DNA of 64,000 nucleotides, from the NCBI GenBank assembly GCA_963847145.1, contig CAWJYN010000003.1:496001-560000 (forward strand), in the 5' to 3' direction. The notes under the pieces are model-generated. The model worked only from the letters and a program-made list of their open reading frames with translations. It made no database searches and was not told where the DNA came from. The position numbers were made by a program, and so were the translations under genes. Shown piece by piece: positions 44,204 through 54,199 of the stretch; position 1 is the stretch's first letter, and each line of letters starts with the position of its first letter. Origin of the DNA: JABFRJ01 sp963847145. GTDB lineage: Bacteria > Pseudomonadota > Alphaproteobacteria > Rhizobiales > Hyphomicrobiaceae.

Positions 44204-46384
44204 ATGTCCCTGATCCCCGACTTCACCAAGATCGCGCTCGACGGCAAGACTGCCGGCCCTGTGGCGGCTCCCGCGACCGCTGGCTTCGACACGCCGGAGG
44301 GCATCCGCATCAAGCCGCACTACACGGCGGCCGATAGCGCAGGGCTGGATTTTGTTGGTGGTTTGCCAGGCATCCCGCCGTTTCTGCGCGGGCCTTATCC
44401 GGCGATGTATGCGCTGCAGCCTTGGACTGTGCGCCAGTACGCCGGATTTTCTACCGCCGAGGACAGCAACGCATTCTATCGCCGCAACATCGCTGCGGGG
44501 CAGAAGGGCCTGTCAGTCGCGTTCGATCTGGCGACGCACCGCGGTTATGACAGCGATCACCCGCGCGTGAGCGGTGATGTCGGCATGGCCGGTGTGGCGA
44601 TCGACAGCATCTACGACATGCGTACGCTGTTCGACCAGATCGACCTCGCCGAGATGAGCGTGTCGATGACCATGAACGGCGCCGTGCTGCCGATCCTGGC
44701 GCTGTTCATTGCAGCGGGCGAGGAGCAGGGCGTGGCGGCTGCGAAGCTGTCGGGCACCATTCAGAACGACATTCTGAAAGAGTTCATGGTGCGGAATACC
44801 TATATCTATCCGCCAGCGCCTTCGATGCGGATTATCTCCGACATATTCTCCTACACGTCCGCAAACATGCCGAAGTTCAATTCGATTTCGATTTCCGGCT
44901 ATCATATGCAGGAAGCCGGGGCGACAGCGGACCTGGAACTGGCCTACACGCTGGCCGATGGCGTGGAATATGCGCGTGCGGGTGTGGCGGCCGGACTGCC
45001 GATCGATGTGTTTGCGCCGCGGCTGAGTTTCTTCTGGGCGATCGGCATGAACTTCTTCATGGAGGTTGCCAAGATGCGCGCCGCCCGCCTGCTGTGGGCG
45101 GGTCTGATCAAACGCGAGTTTGCGCCGAAGGACGAGCGGTCGCTGTCATTGCGCACGCACTCGCAGACTTCGGGCTGGTCGCTCACGGCGCAAGATGTGT
45201 TCAACAACGTCACGCGGACGGCGATTGAAGCGCTGGCGGCGACGCAGGGGCACACGCAATCGCTGCACACCAACGCGCTTGATGAGGCGATCGCGCTGCC
45301 GACGGATTTTTCGGCACGCATTGCGCGCAATACGCAGCTGTTCATCCAGCAAGAAACCGGCACGACGCGAACGGCCGACCTGTGGGGTGGCAGCCATTAT
45401 GTCGAGCGGCTGACCTATGATCTGGCGATGCGTGCATCGGCACATATCGCCGAAGTGGAGAAACTCGGCGGGATGACCAAGGCGATTGCGGCTGGGATTC
45501 CGAAGCTGCGGATTGAGGAAGCAGCAGCCCGCACGCAAGCGCGCATCGACAGCGGGCGGCAAACGATTGTCGGCGTCAACAAGTTCCAGGTGACTGATCA
45601 GGCCAAGATCGACATTCTCAAGGTCGACAACAAGCGCGTGCGTGCAAGCCAAATCGCCAAGCTGGAGCGGCTCAAGGGCGAGCGGGATGCGGCGGCGGTG
45701 ACGGCGGCGCTGACGGCGTTGACGGATGGCGCGCGGGGCGGTGGCAATCTGCTCGATCTGGCAGTGAAGGCGGCGCGGGCGAAGGCGACGGTTGGCGAGA
45801 TGAGCGATGCGATGGAAGCCGTGTTCGGCCGGCACCGCGCGGAGATCCGTTCGGTGAGTGGTGTGTACCGCGCCGAGGCGATGAGCGGCAAAGGAGGCCA
45901 AGTGAACCAGGATGTCGATCGCGTGCGGCGGGCTGTGGAGCAGTTCGCCGAGGCCGATGGCCGGCGGCCGCGCATTCTGGTGGCGAAGATGGGACAGGAT
46001 GGCCACGACCGCGGGCAAAAGGTGATTGCGACGGCGTTTGCGGATTTGGGTTTTGACGTCGATATCGGGCCGCTGTTCTCGACGCCCGGCGAAGTGGCGC
46101 GGCAGGCGGTGGAGAACGACGTGCATGTGATCGGCGCGTCGTCGTTGGCGGCAGGGCATTTGACGCTGGTGCCGGAATTGAAGGCGGCGCTGGAGAAGGA
46201 GGGCCGCGGCGACATCATGATCGTGGTCGGTGGTGTCATTCCACCGGGCGACTACGACGAGCTGTTTGCGGCGGGCGCCAAGGCGGTGTTCGGACCAGGC
46301 ACGAACATCCCACTGGCGGCGGCGGATTTGATCGCCAAGCTCAACGCGGCGTTGGGATATGAGCCCAAGCAGGCGGCGGAGTAG
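44204..46384 (+). CDS. scpA: Methylmalonyl-CoA mutase
   Basis: The 726-residue enzyme interconverts methylmalonyl-CoA and succinyl-CoA with adenosylcobalamin. The TIM-barrel part has YAGFSTAEDSNAFYRRN, VAFDLATHRGYDSDHPRV and ISGYHMQEAGATADLELAY. The C-terminal B12 domain carries the D-x-H-x-x-G site (MGQDGHDRGQKVIATAFAD) and VVGGVIPPGDYDELF. It is single-chain with no separate small subunit nearby. The ATG at 44204 was chosen over a GTG nine bases upstream. It supports the ethylmalonyl-CoA pathway and propionate use. Confidence 0.94.
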   Translation: MSLIPDFTKIALDGKTAGPVAAPATAGFDTPEGIRIKPHYTAADSAGLDFVGGLPGIPPFLRGPYPAMYALQPWTVRQYAGFSTAEDSNAFYRRNIAAGQKGLSVAFDLATHRGYDSDHPRVSGDVGMAGVAIDSIYDMRTLFDQIDLAEMSVSMTMNGAVLPILALFIAAGEEQGVAAAKLSGTIQNDILKEFMVRNTYIYPPAPSMRIISDIFSYTSANMPKFNSISISGYHMQEAGATADLELAYTLADGVEYARAGVAAGLPIDVFAPRLSFFWAIGMNFFMEVAKMRAARLLWAGLIKREFAPKDERSLSLRTHSQTSGWSLTAQDVFNNVTRTAIEALAATQGHTQSLHTNALDEAIALPTDFSARIARNTQLFIQQETGTTRTADLWGGSHYVERLTYDLAMRASAHIAEVEKLGGMTKAIAAGIPKLRIEEAAARTQARIDSGRQTIVGVNKFQVTDQAKIDILKVDNKRVRASQIAKLERLKGERDAAAVTAALTALTDGARGGGNLLDLAVKAARAKATVGEMSDAMEAVFGRHRAEIRSVSGVYRAEAMSGKGGQVNQDVDRVRRAVEQFAEADGRRPRILVAKMGQDGHDRGQKVIATAFADLGFDVDIGPLFSTPGEVARQAVENDVHVIGASSLAAGHLTLVPELKAALEKEGRGDIMIVVGGVIPPGDYDELFAAGAKAVFGPGTNIPLAAADLIAKLNAALGYEPKQAAE

Positions 46385-46391
46385 GCGGCAC

Positions 46392-48014
46392 CTACCCGGC
46401 TTCCGTGGTTTTGACTTCGAGGAACTTGATGCCGGGGTTCTGGTCGGCGGTGTATTTGAGGTCGAAGCTGGAATTGGCGAGGAAGACGTGATCGCCGTCG
46501 AGGTCGGTGGCGATCGATGAGCGCTTCTTGATCATGAACTGCGCCAGCTTTTCGGGATCGTCGGAGCGGATCCAGCGGACAAATTCGGCAGAGGCGGTTT
46601 CGAAGCCGATGGGCAGGTTGTATTCGTTTTTCAACCGGTCGCCGAGCACATCGAGCTGCAGCCCGCCGACGACGCCGACCAGCTGGGTGGCGCCATCAAG
46701 TGGGGTGAAAATCTGCACGACGCCTTCTTCGCTCATCTCCCGCAGCGCCTCCCACAGCTTGCGCGAGCGGATCGCATCTTCCATGCGCACGTAGCGGAGG
46801 ATTTCCGGCGCGAAGCTGGGGATGCCGACGAAGGTGAGGTCTTCGCCCTCGCTGACCGTGTCGCCGATGCGAAGTACGCCCTTGTTGGGAATGCCGACGA
46901 TATCGCCAGCGTAAGCCTCTTCGGCCAGCGAACGATCCTGGGCGAAAAAGAACTGCGGCGCTTGCAGAACCACGATGCGGCCGGAGCGCACGACTTTCAT
47001 TTTCATGCCGCGGGTCAGCTTGCCGGAACAGACGCGCATGAAGGCGATGCGGTCGCGGTGGTTGGGGTCCATGTTGGCCTGGATTTTGAAGATCAACCCG
47101 GTCATGGCGGGTTCGCTGGCTTGCACGGTGCGGGTGGCGGCCTCGATCTTGCTCGGCGGCGGGGCGTACCGGATCAGCGCGTCGAGCAGATCGCGAACGC
47201 CAAAGTTGCGCAAGGCGCTGCCGAAATAGACGGGTGTCTGGGTGCCTTGCAGAAAGCGGGCGACGTCGAAGGGGTTGCACGCGCCGGCGGCAAGCGCGAC
47301 CTCATCGCGCCAAGCCTTGGCGTCGTCGGCTTCAAGGGCGGCGTCGATGGCGGGGTCATCGGGGCCGGAGAGTTGCAGGCCCTCCGCATCGTGATCGATC
47401 TGGCGGAACGTGTGAGAGGCGAGATCGTAGGTGCCTTTGAATTGCTTGCCGCGGCCGATGGGCCAGACCATGGGCGCTGTTTCAAGTTGCAAGGTGGTTT
47501 CGATCTCATCGAGGAGTTCAAACGGCTCGCGGCCTTCGCGGTCGAGTTTGTTGACGAAGGTGATGATGGGAATGTCGCGCAGGCGGCAGATTTCAAAGAG
47601 TTTGCGTGTGCGGGCCTCGATACCGCGGGCGGCGTCGATGACCATGATGGCGGCGTCGACGGCGGTCAGCGTGCGATAGGTGTGGTCGGAGAAGTCTTCG
47701 TGGCCCGGTGTGTCGAGCAGGTTGAAGATGGCGCCGCCGTATTCAAACGTCATGACCGAGGTGGCGACCGAGATGCCGCGCGCGCGTTCGATGGCCATCC
47801 AGTCGGAACGGGTGTTGCGGCCGGCGGCCTTGGCTTTGACCTGGCCCGCGGCCTGGATCGCACCGCCGAACAGCAGCAGTTTTTCCGTCAGAGTCGTTTT
47901 ACCGGCGTCGGGATGCGAGATGATTGCAAAGGTGCGGCGGCGCGCGACCTGATTGGCAGCAGCACTGCCGCGGGCCGGGGCGGCTGATGTTTCGTGTGGG
48001 GCATCGGACGTCAT
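46392..48014 (-). CDS. prfC: Peptide chain release factor 3
   Basis: The 540-residue translational GTPase recycles RF1/RF2 after termination. The GTP site is seen in ISHPDAGKTTLTEKLLLF (G1), NLLDTPGHEDFSDHTYRTL (G3) and VNKLDREG (G4). Domain II has PVYFGSALRNFGV and domain III ends with AEFVRWIRSDDPEKLAQF. The N-terminus before the G1 motif is variable. The ATG at 48014 is the usual-length start, with alternatives at 48029 and farther upstream. It converges with scpA. Confidence 0.92.
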   Translation of the reverse strand: MTSDAPHETSAAPARGSAAANQVARRRTFAIISHPDAGKTTLTEKLLLFGGAIQAAGQVKAKAAGRNTRSDWMAIERARGISVATSVMTFEYGGAIFNLLDTPGHEDFSDHTYRTLTAVDAAIMVIDAARGIEARTRKLFEICRLRDIPIITFVNKLDREGREPFELLDEIETTLQLETAPMVWPIGRGKQFKGTYDLASHTFRQIDHDAEGLQLSGPDDPAIDAALEADDAKAWRDEVALAAGACNPFDVARFLQGTQTPVYFGSALRNFGVRDLLDALIRYAPPPSKIEAATRTVQASEPAMTGLIFKIQANMDPNHRDRIAFMRVCSGKLTRGMKMKVVRSGRIVVLQAPQFFFAQDRSLAEEAYAGDIVGIPNKGVLRIGDTVSEGEDLTFVGIPSFAPEILRYVRMEDAIRSRKLWEALREMSEEGVVQIFTPLDGATQLVGVVGGLQLDVLGDRLKNEYNLPIGFETASAEFVRWIRSDDPEKLAQFMIKKRSSIATDLDGDHVFLANSSFDLKYTADQNPGIKFLEVKTTEAG

Positions 48015-48357
48015 CACAGGTACTTTCATCGTCACGGCTGCGAGGAGGGATGTCGCGGAGTTGCTGCCCATGTAAGGCCGATGCCGTGGCGCGTCGAGAT
48101 GCCTGCTGCAAAACCGGTATGGGCTCGACAGCCCGGGTGCTGCTGAGAGGCGTTTGAATTGCGCCGCGTCAAGGCGTCACGCTTGGGTTCCTGCCTTGGG
48201 TTCCTGCTGCGGCTTATGCTGCAGCGGCAGTGTGACGCTGGCGTCAAATTGCTTAGGGCTGACTTTGACGCAGACAACTTTACCGGACGCGTTGCGATGA
48301 GTTAAGTTGGCCGCTCATAGAGTTGGGCGGTATTAACCGACCCAGGCAGGAGGCAAC
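48015..48357. other. Intergenic region between prfC and katG
   Basis: These 343 bases hold the divergent promoters of prfC and katG. The last ten bases before the katG start carry an excellent AGGAGG ribosome-binding site. A GAGTTGGGCGGTATTAACC segment precedes it. No gene, tRNA or recognised OxyR or FurA operator could be picked out with confidence. Confidence 0.4.
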
Positions 48358-50549
48358 ATGGCTGACGGTAGCAAGTGCCCGTTTTCGGGTGGACACGTGG
48401 CGGCAGGAACCCGGTCGAACAGTGACTGGTGGCCCAATCAGCTGAACCTCAAGCTGCTGCACCAGCATTCACCGCAGTCCAATCCATTGGGTGCGGCCTT
48501 CAGCTACGCTGACGAAGTCAAAAAGCTCGACATCGTTGCCCTCCAAAAGGATCTCGTGGCGCTGGTGACGACGTCGCAGGACTGGTGGCCGGCCGACTAT
48601 GGCAACTACGGGCCGTTTTTTGTCCGCATGGCGTGGCACAGCGCCGGTACCTACCGCATTGCCGACGGCCGCGGCGGGGCCGGGGCCGGCACGCAGCGCT
48701 TCGCACCGCTCAATAGCTGGCCCGACAACGGCAACCTGGACAAGGCGCGCCGGCTGCTTTGGCCGATCAAGCAGAAATACGGCAACACAATCTCGTGGGC
48801 CGACCTGATGATTATTGCCGCCGACGTCGGCATGGAGACAATGGGGTTCAAGACGTTCGGCTTCGGCTTTGGCCGCGCGGATGTGTGGGAGCCCGAGGAA
48901 GACATCTACTGGGGTTCTGAAGACAGCTGGCTCGGCGACAAGCGCTACACCGGCGACCGGCAGCTCGAAAATCCGCTGGGCGCGGTGCAGATGGGATTGA
49001 TCTACGTTAACCCGGAAGGCCCGAACGGCAAGGCGGACCCGGTCGCATCGGCGCGGGATATCCGCGAAACGTTTGCACGCATGGCGATGAACGACGAGGA
49101 GACCGTCGCGCTCGTTGCTGGTGGGCACACGTTCGGCAAAGCACACGGTGCGGCCGATCCGGGCAAATACGTTGGCCCCGAGCCTGAGGGCGCGCACCAT
49201 CGAAGAACAGGGCCTTGGCTGGAAGAACAGCTTTGGCAGCGGCAAAGGCGCCGCATACGATCACTAGCGGGCTGGAGGGCGCTTGGAAGCCGAACCCGAC
49301 CAAATGGGACAACGGCTACTTCGACACGCTGTTCGGCTTCGAATGGGAGCTGACGAAGAGTCCGGCTGGGGCGCAACAATGGACGCCGAAGGGTGGCGCT
49401 GGTGCTGGCACGGTGGTGGATGCGCACGATCCATCGAAGCGTCATGCGCCGATGATGTCGACAGCGGATCTCGCGCTGCGGATGGACCCGGCGTACGAAA
49501 AGATTTCGCGCCACTACCACAAGAACCCGGCCGAGTTCGCGGACGCCTTCGCCCGGGCGTGGTTCAAGCTCACCCACCGCGACATGGGTCCTCGCTCGCG
49601 CTATCTCGGCAAACTCGTGCCGAAGGAAGTGCTGGTCTGGCAGGATCCTGTTCCAGCCGTCGATCACAAGCTGATCGATGCAAGCGATATCGCAGCCCTC
49701 AAGGGCAAGATCCTCGCATCCGGGCTGTCTGTCTCACAACTGGTCTCGACGGCCTGGGCGTCGGCGTCGACGTTCCGCGGTTCCGACAAGCGCGGCGGCG
49801 CGAATGGCGCGCGCATCCGCTTGAGCCCACAGAAGGATTGGGAGGCCAACCAGCCCGCGCTGCTGGCAAAAGTGCTGCAAGCGCTGGAGGCGATCCAGAT
49901 GGACTTCAACGGCACGCAAGCTGGCGGCAAGAAGGTGTCGCTCGCCGACCTCATCGTGCTGGGTGGCTGCGCGGCTGTCGAGAAGGCCGCGTCAGCGGCG
50001 GGACACACCGTGTCGGTTCCCTTCACGCCGGGGCGCACGGATGCATCGCAGGAGCAGACCGATGCGGCATCGTTTGCGGTGCTGGAGCCGACGGCGGACG
50101 GCTTCCGCAACTACCTCAAGGGCGCGCACGTGCGTTCGGCAGAGGAATTGCTGCTGGATCGGGCGCAACTGCTGACCCTGTCGGCACCTGAGATGACCGT
50201 TCTGGTTGGGGGGCTTCGTGCCCTCAATGCGAATGCCGGCGGGGTCAAACATGGCGTCTTCACCAAGCGGCCGGAAACGCTGACCAACGACTTCTTTGCC
50301 AACCTGCTCGACATGAGCGTGGCGTGGAAGGCAGCACCGGGGGCGGCAGACGTGTTCGAAGGACGCGATCGGGCAACGGGCGAGCTCAAGTGGACCGGCA
50401 CCCGCGCCGATCTAGTGTTCGGGTCGAACTCGCAACTGCGCGCGATTGCGGAGATCTACGGCAGTGCAGATTCATCGGCGCGCTTTGTCGGTGACTTTGT
50501 GGCTGCATGGACCAAGGTGATGAACTTGGACCGCTTCGAGCTTGCTTGA
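48358..50549 (+). pseudogene. katG: Catalase-peroxidase, frameshifted
   Basis: The two frames together make a full KatG of about 725 residues that destroys hydrogen peroxide. Frame 1 covers the N-terminal heme domain (DWWPADYGNYGPFFVRMAWH, GAGAGTQRFAPLNSWPDN, ALVAGGHTFGKAHG). The second frame covers the rest (GAWKPNPTKWDNGYFDTLFG, LIVLGGCAAVEKAA and others). Between about 49190 and 49256 the reading passes through a third frame (TIEEQGLGWKNSFGSGKGA), so two separate one-base insertions are needed. The surrounding protein is well conserved. The start has AGGAGGCAAC upstream. Either katG is inactive or the sequence has indel errors. Confidence 0.85.
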
Positions 50550-50589
50550 AGCCGGCAAAAGGGCGTCGACGATGGGCGCGATCCAATCC

Positions 50590-50681
50590 TGTAGGTTGGG
50601 TCAAGCTTTAGCGCGACCCAACAATTGTCAGCAATATGCTGAAGATGTTGGGTCGCGCTTAAACGCTTGACCCAACCTACA
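50590..50681. repeat. Nested palindrome, TAGGTTGGGT family, copy 2
   Basis: The outer arms are TGTAGGTTGGGTCAAGC and GCTTGACCCAACCTACA, a perfect match. Inner arms are GCGCGACCCAACA and TGTTGGGTCGCGC. It lies between katG and the aquaporin gene, which converge. The hairpin may serve both as terminator. Confidence 0.8.
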
Positions 50682-50733
50682 TCGGTCTCTTTTTGTGAAG
50701 CTGTCAGTTGCAGCAGCGCTGGCTCGCTGGGCC

Positions 50734-51417
50734 CTATTCCGACTGCATCCATCGCGACGCGGCGCCGCCCAGACCAGCGCCGACGATGGGTGCGATCCAA
50801 AACAGCCATAAATCGCCGATGGCCTTGCCGCCGACGAACAGCGCAGGGGCGGTGGCGCGTGCGGGGTTGAGCGCGGTGTTGGTGATGGCGATCGACAGCA
50901 GATGGAATGCGGCGACGGCGGCGCCGATGGCGATGGGCGCGAAGCCCGGGGCGGTACGCTTCGACGTGGACCCCATGATGACCATGACGAGCAGCGCGGC
51001 CATGGCGGCCTCTACGACAAAGGCGGCGAGGAGCGCATACTCCTTTGGCCCGCCAAAGTGATTGACAGCGGCGGCCAAGCCGGGCGACCGGGCGGCGTTT
51101 GGGACGGCCGGACCACCAGCCAGGACCAGTGCCAGTACCGCTGCGCCGGCGATCCCGCCCACGACCTGAGCGGCAATGTAACTTGGCGCCTGGGCCACCG
51201 GGAACCGGCCGCCGGCCACCAGACCGACTGTCACGGCCGGGTTGAAGTGGCCGCCTGAGACATGCCCGATGGCGAATGCCATCGCCGCAACTATCAACCC
51301 GAACGCGAGTGATGTTGCCAGAATTCCGCCCGCTGGCGCGAAAATGGCAGTGCCACACCCGCACAAGACCAAGGCAAAAGTTCCGATGAATTCTGCCGAG
51401 AGGGCGCGCGCGTTCAT
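50734..51417 (-). CDS. aqpZ: Aquaporin Z-like MIP channel
   Basis: The 227-residue channel has six hydrophobic helices and the two NPA boxes, GHVSGGHFNPAVTVGL and TNTALNPARATAPALFVGG. The second reads NPARATAP rather than the common NPARSTGP. It should conduct water across the inner membrane. The ATG at 51417 starts MNARALSAEFIGT, the usual N-terminus. Longer upstream codons look unlike the family. Confidence 0.88.
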   Translation of the reverse strand: MNARALSAEFIGTFALVLCGCGTAIFAPAGGILATSLAFGLIVAAMAFAIGHVSGGHFNPAVTVGLVAGGRFPVAQAPSYIAAQVVGGIAGAAVLALVLAGGPAVPNAARSPGLAAAVNHFGGPKEYALLAAFVVEAAMAALLVMVIMGSTSKRTAPGFAPIAIGAAVAAFHLLSIAITNTALNPARATAPALFVGGKAIGDLWLFWIAPIVGAGLGGAASRWMQSE

Positions 51418-51546
51418 GAACGAGGGTTCCTCGAAGGTTCCTGGCGCCGCAGACGTCCAACGGGCGAGTGGGCTGCGTTTCATCATGCGCGATGGGGGCT
51501 GGCAAGGGCCGCTAGTGTTCTGGCACATTCAATAAATTCCCATTTT

Positions 51547-51658
51547 TCGTCATACCGACCCCGGATCGCGTCCGGGGTAAACTGTGGCCGGTACCCACGA
51601 CAAAGGGGTGATTTTCCGAATAGTTGCCGTGGGTCCCGGCCTTCGCCGGGATGACGAG
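51547..51658. repeat. REP-like palindromic repeat, second copy
   Basis: It begins TCGTCATACCGACCCCGGAT, contains CCCCGGATCGCGTCCGGGG, and ends GTGGGTCCCGGCCTTCGCCG with GGGATGACGA. The right end matches the repeat at 7474-7560. It is the main content of the 427-base region between aqpZ and rnd; nothing else was found there. Confidence 0.7.
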
Positions 51659-51844
51659 TGGAAAGGGTATCAAATGTATGAGTCGCAACACTAGGATGCC
51701 AGGGCAGGCGTGAAGTGGGGCGCACCATCAGGATGAGCACCTTTTCGGCCCGTGACCTGAGGTGTCATGCTGGCGGACAAGAAAAGGTGGCTGTCCCCAA
51801 TTTACGCGCGACAGAGGCGCGGGCCGCCGGTATACCCGGCGTTG

Positions 51845-53011
51845 ATGAACGTGATCACGACCACCGCCGAGCTGGCCGCCTTGTGTGCCCGCCTCGCCCG
51901 CCATCCTTTTGTGGCGGTCGATACCGAATTCATGCGCGAGACGACGTTCTGGCCGAAGCTGTGCCTTGTGCAGCTGGCAGGGCCGGAAGATGAAGCCTGT
52001 GTTGATCCCCTCGCGCCGGGACTGGATCTGGCATCGTTCCTGGCGTTGATGGCCGACAAAAATGTCGTCAAAGTGTTTCATGCTGCGCGGCAGGACGTGG
52101 AAATTGTCTACGTCATGGGCCGCGTTATTCCCGAGCCATTGTTCGACACGCAAGTGGCGGCCATGGTGTGCGGCTTCGGCGAGAGTATTTCCTACGTCAA
52201 CCTCGTCAAACAATTGACGGGCGCTGAGATCGACAAGACGTCGCGCTTTACCGACTGGGCGCGGCGGCCGCTGTCGACCAAGCAACTCGATTATGCGTTG
52301 GGTGACGTGACGCACCTGCGCGACGTGTATCTGAAGCTGAAAGCGGAACTGGAGGCGACGGGCCGCGCGCAGTGGCTGGCGGAAGAGGTGGCGGTGCTGG
52401 CCGATCCCACCAGTTATGAGACATTGCCGGAAGACAGCTGGCGCCGCCTCAAAGCGAAAGTGCGCGGCCGCAAAGGCTTGGCGGTGCTGATCGAACTGGC
52501 AGCGTGGCGCGAACGGCAGGCGCAGGCGCAAGACGTGCCGCGCAACAGAATTCTGCGCGACGAACAGCTTTACGATATCGCCAATCAGGCGCCGACAACG
52601 GTCGAACAGCTGGGCGACATGCGATCGCTGTCGTCGGGGTTTTCGCGCTCCGGCCGCGCCAAGGAGATCATCGAGTGCGTCAACGCCGGCTTGAAACGCG
52701 ATTTCAAGTTGCTGCCATCGCCGGAGCAGGGCGTTGTCGTGCCGCCAGACAAGCTGGCGCTGGTCGAGCTACTGCGGGTGCTGCTGAAGGCGGCTGCGGC
52801 CCGCAACCGCGTGGCGCCGCGGCTGATTGCCGACAGCGAGGACATCGAGCGCATCGCGGTTGAGCGGGAGCCGGATGTGCCGGCGCTGCGCGGCTGGCGC
52901 CGGGAACTGTTCGGCGACGACGCGCTGCGGCTGAAGGCGGGCGAGTTGGCGCTGTCGGTCGAGAAGGGTGAGGTGGTGGTGGTGCCGGTGGCGGCGATGG
53001 CGCGGACCTGA
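51845..53011 (+). CDS. rnd: Ribonuclease D
   Basis: The 388-residue 3'-to-5' exonuclease processes tRNA ends and other stable RNAs. The DEDD residues lie in FVAVDTEFMRETTFWPKLCL (Exo I), VVKVFHAARQDVEIVYV (Exo II) and LDYALGDVTHLRDVYL (Exo III). The HRDC domain follows with ELAAWRERQAQAQDVPRNR. The ATG at 51845 precedes the conserved start. No partner gene is evident. Confidence 0.92.
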   Translation: MNVITTTAELAALCARLARHPFVAVDTEFMRETTFWPKLCLVQLAGPEDEACVDPLAPGLDLASFLALMADKNVVKVFHAARQDVEIVYVMGRVIPEPLFDTQVAAMVCGFGESISYVNLVKQLTGAEIDKTSRFTDWARRPLSTKQLDYALGDVTHLRDVYLKLKAELEATGRAQWLAEEVAVLADPTSYETLPEDSWRRLKAKVRGRKGLAVLIELAAWRERQAQAQDVPRNRILRDEQLYDIANQAPTTVEQLGDMRSLSSGFSRSGRAKEIIECVNAGLKRDFKLLPSPEQGVVVPPDKLALVELLRVLLKAAAARNRVAPRLIADSEDIERIAVEREPDVPALRGWRRELFGDDALRLKAGELALSVEKGEVVVVPVAAMART

Positions 53012-53027
53012 GGCACACGACTGTGCT

Positions 53028-53092
53028 GCACACCTGGGCCGCACACCTGGGCACACCTGGGGCACACACTGGGCACACACCTGGGGCACACG
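53028..53092. repeat. Short tandem repeat, GCACACCTGGG unit
   Basis: Five imperfect copies of an 11- to 13-base unit (GCACACCTGGG, with variants such as GCACACACTGGG) follow the rnd stop codon. The unit repeats irregularly, so replication slippage is the likely origin. Confidence 0.75.
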
Positions 53093-53209
53093 ACGGAAAC
53101 CGGTTGTGCGTTGCGTTTGAGTGGACACCTGCGTGATGCGCGGACCAAGGGCCTTGATGGCAGGATGGTACGGCGGCACGCCCACAACACCGCCGACGCG
53201 AGGAAGATC

Positions 53210-53965
53210 ATGAGTTTGTCATTTGTCCGCCATGGCGCCGCCATGGTGCTGCTGCCGGCCGCTGGCGCGCTGCTGGCTGGCATTGTATTCGCCAACAGCG
53301 TGTTCGCCGCTGAGCCGCAACGCGGCGCCATCACGGCGTGTGCGCCGGATCTTGCCAAATTCTGCCCTGGCATCGAGGCGGGCGGCGGCAAGAAGATGCG
53401 CTGCCTCATCGACAATCGCGCTAGCCTGTCGGCGGAGTGTGCGGGTGCGGTCACTGCGCGGCAGGCGCTGCGGCCGGGAGGGGCGGTTATGGCACAGGCG
53501 CCAGGCGCTGTGTCACCACCGCCGCCGGCTGGACAACCGTCCGGTCAGCCACCTGGGACGATGGCGCCACCCGTTGCCGCGCCGCCGGTGGTTGCGCCGC
53601 CGGCCGCATCGCTTCCGAAGGCCAGTCCGCTGCAGGCCAACATGCGCGCCTGCCGCACCGACATGGCGACATTCTGCGGGGCGGTTGAAAAAGGCGGTGG
53701 CCGCAGGGTCAAATGCCTTTTGGAGAACCAAGCGAAGCTCGGGCCGGACTGCGCGTCGGCGATCGCCAGCGCACACGCACAGAAGCAAGCGAGCAAGTCG
53801 GCTTGTGAGGGCGATGTCGCCAAGCTGTGTGCGGCCGCACGCGGTCCGGCGCGCCGCCAGTGTCTGGACGCCAACAGGGCGCAGCTGACGCCTGCGTGTG
53901 CCGATGTGCTGGCTGCGCGCGCGGCCAAGCAGGACAAGCGCGCGGCAGCGCCGCCGAAGCAATAA
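53210..53965 (+). CDS. Secreted protein with three Cys-rich repeats
   Basis: The 251-residue product has a signal peptide (MSLSFVRHGAAMVLLPAAGA, cleavage near FAAEP). Three repeats resemble the Cys-rich GLG1-type module. Each has the pattern A-C-x4-5-D-x-x-x-x-C followed by MRCLIDNR-, VKCLLENQ- or RQCLDANR-like and C-A-x-x-x (near residues 36, 140 and 200). A Pro/Ala/Gly-rich linker lies between the first two. Likely periplasmic or cell-surface and disulfide-bonded. Function unknown. AGGA precedes the ATG by five bases. Confidence 0.7.
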   Translation: MSLSFVRHGAAMVLLPAAGALLAGIVFANSVFAAEPQRGAITACAPDLAKFCPGIEAGGGKKMRCLIDNRASLSAECAGAVTARQALRPGGAVMAQAPGAVSPPPPAGQPSGQPPGTMAPPVAAPPVVAPPAASLPKASPLQANMRACRTDMATFCGAVEKGGGRRVKCLLENQAKLGPDCASAIASAHAQKQASKSACEGDVAKLCAAARGPARRQCLDANRAQLTPACADVLAARAAKQDKRAAAPPKQ

Positions 53966-53986
53966 CCGCGAAAGAGCCGTACCGCG

Positions 53987-54199
53987 GGGTGAAGATGACC
54001 TGGGCGATTCAGTTCTCCATTTTCCTTCTCCCCTTTGCCCTTCGCGAAGGGGAGAAGGTGCCCGAAGGGCGGATGAGGGGCAGCTACCGAGCGAGCCCTG
54101 CCCCTCACCCGGGCTTCGCCCACCCTCTCCCCCGATGTGAAGACATCGGGGGAGAGGGGAAGACGAGCGAGAACTGAACCGCCCAGGTCATCTTCACCC
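53987..54199. mobile_element. 213-bp element with 31-bp terminal inverted repeats (MITE-like)
   Basis: The left end starts GGGTGAAGATGACCTGGGCG and continues to CAGTTCTC (53987-54017). The right end (54169-54199) is its inverse complement with one mismatch. The interior has hairpins CCTTCTCCCC with GGGGAGAAGG, and CTCTCCCCCGATG with CATCGGGGGAGAG. It encodes no transposase. No clear target duplication was found, so it could be a palindromic repeat rather than a mobile element. Confidence 0.6.

Noticed and set aside
46962..47987. A 341-codon frame antisense to prfC
   Set aside because: The prfC GTPase motifs are on the other strand and this frame has no recognisable domain.
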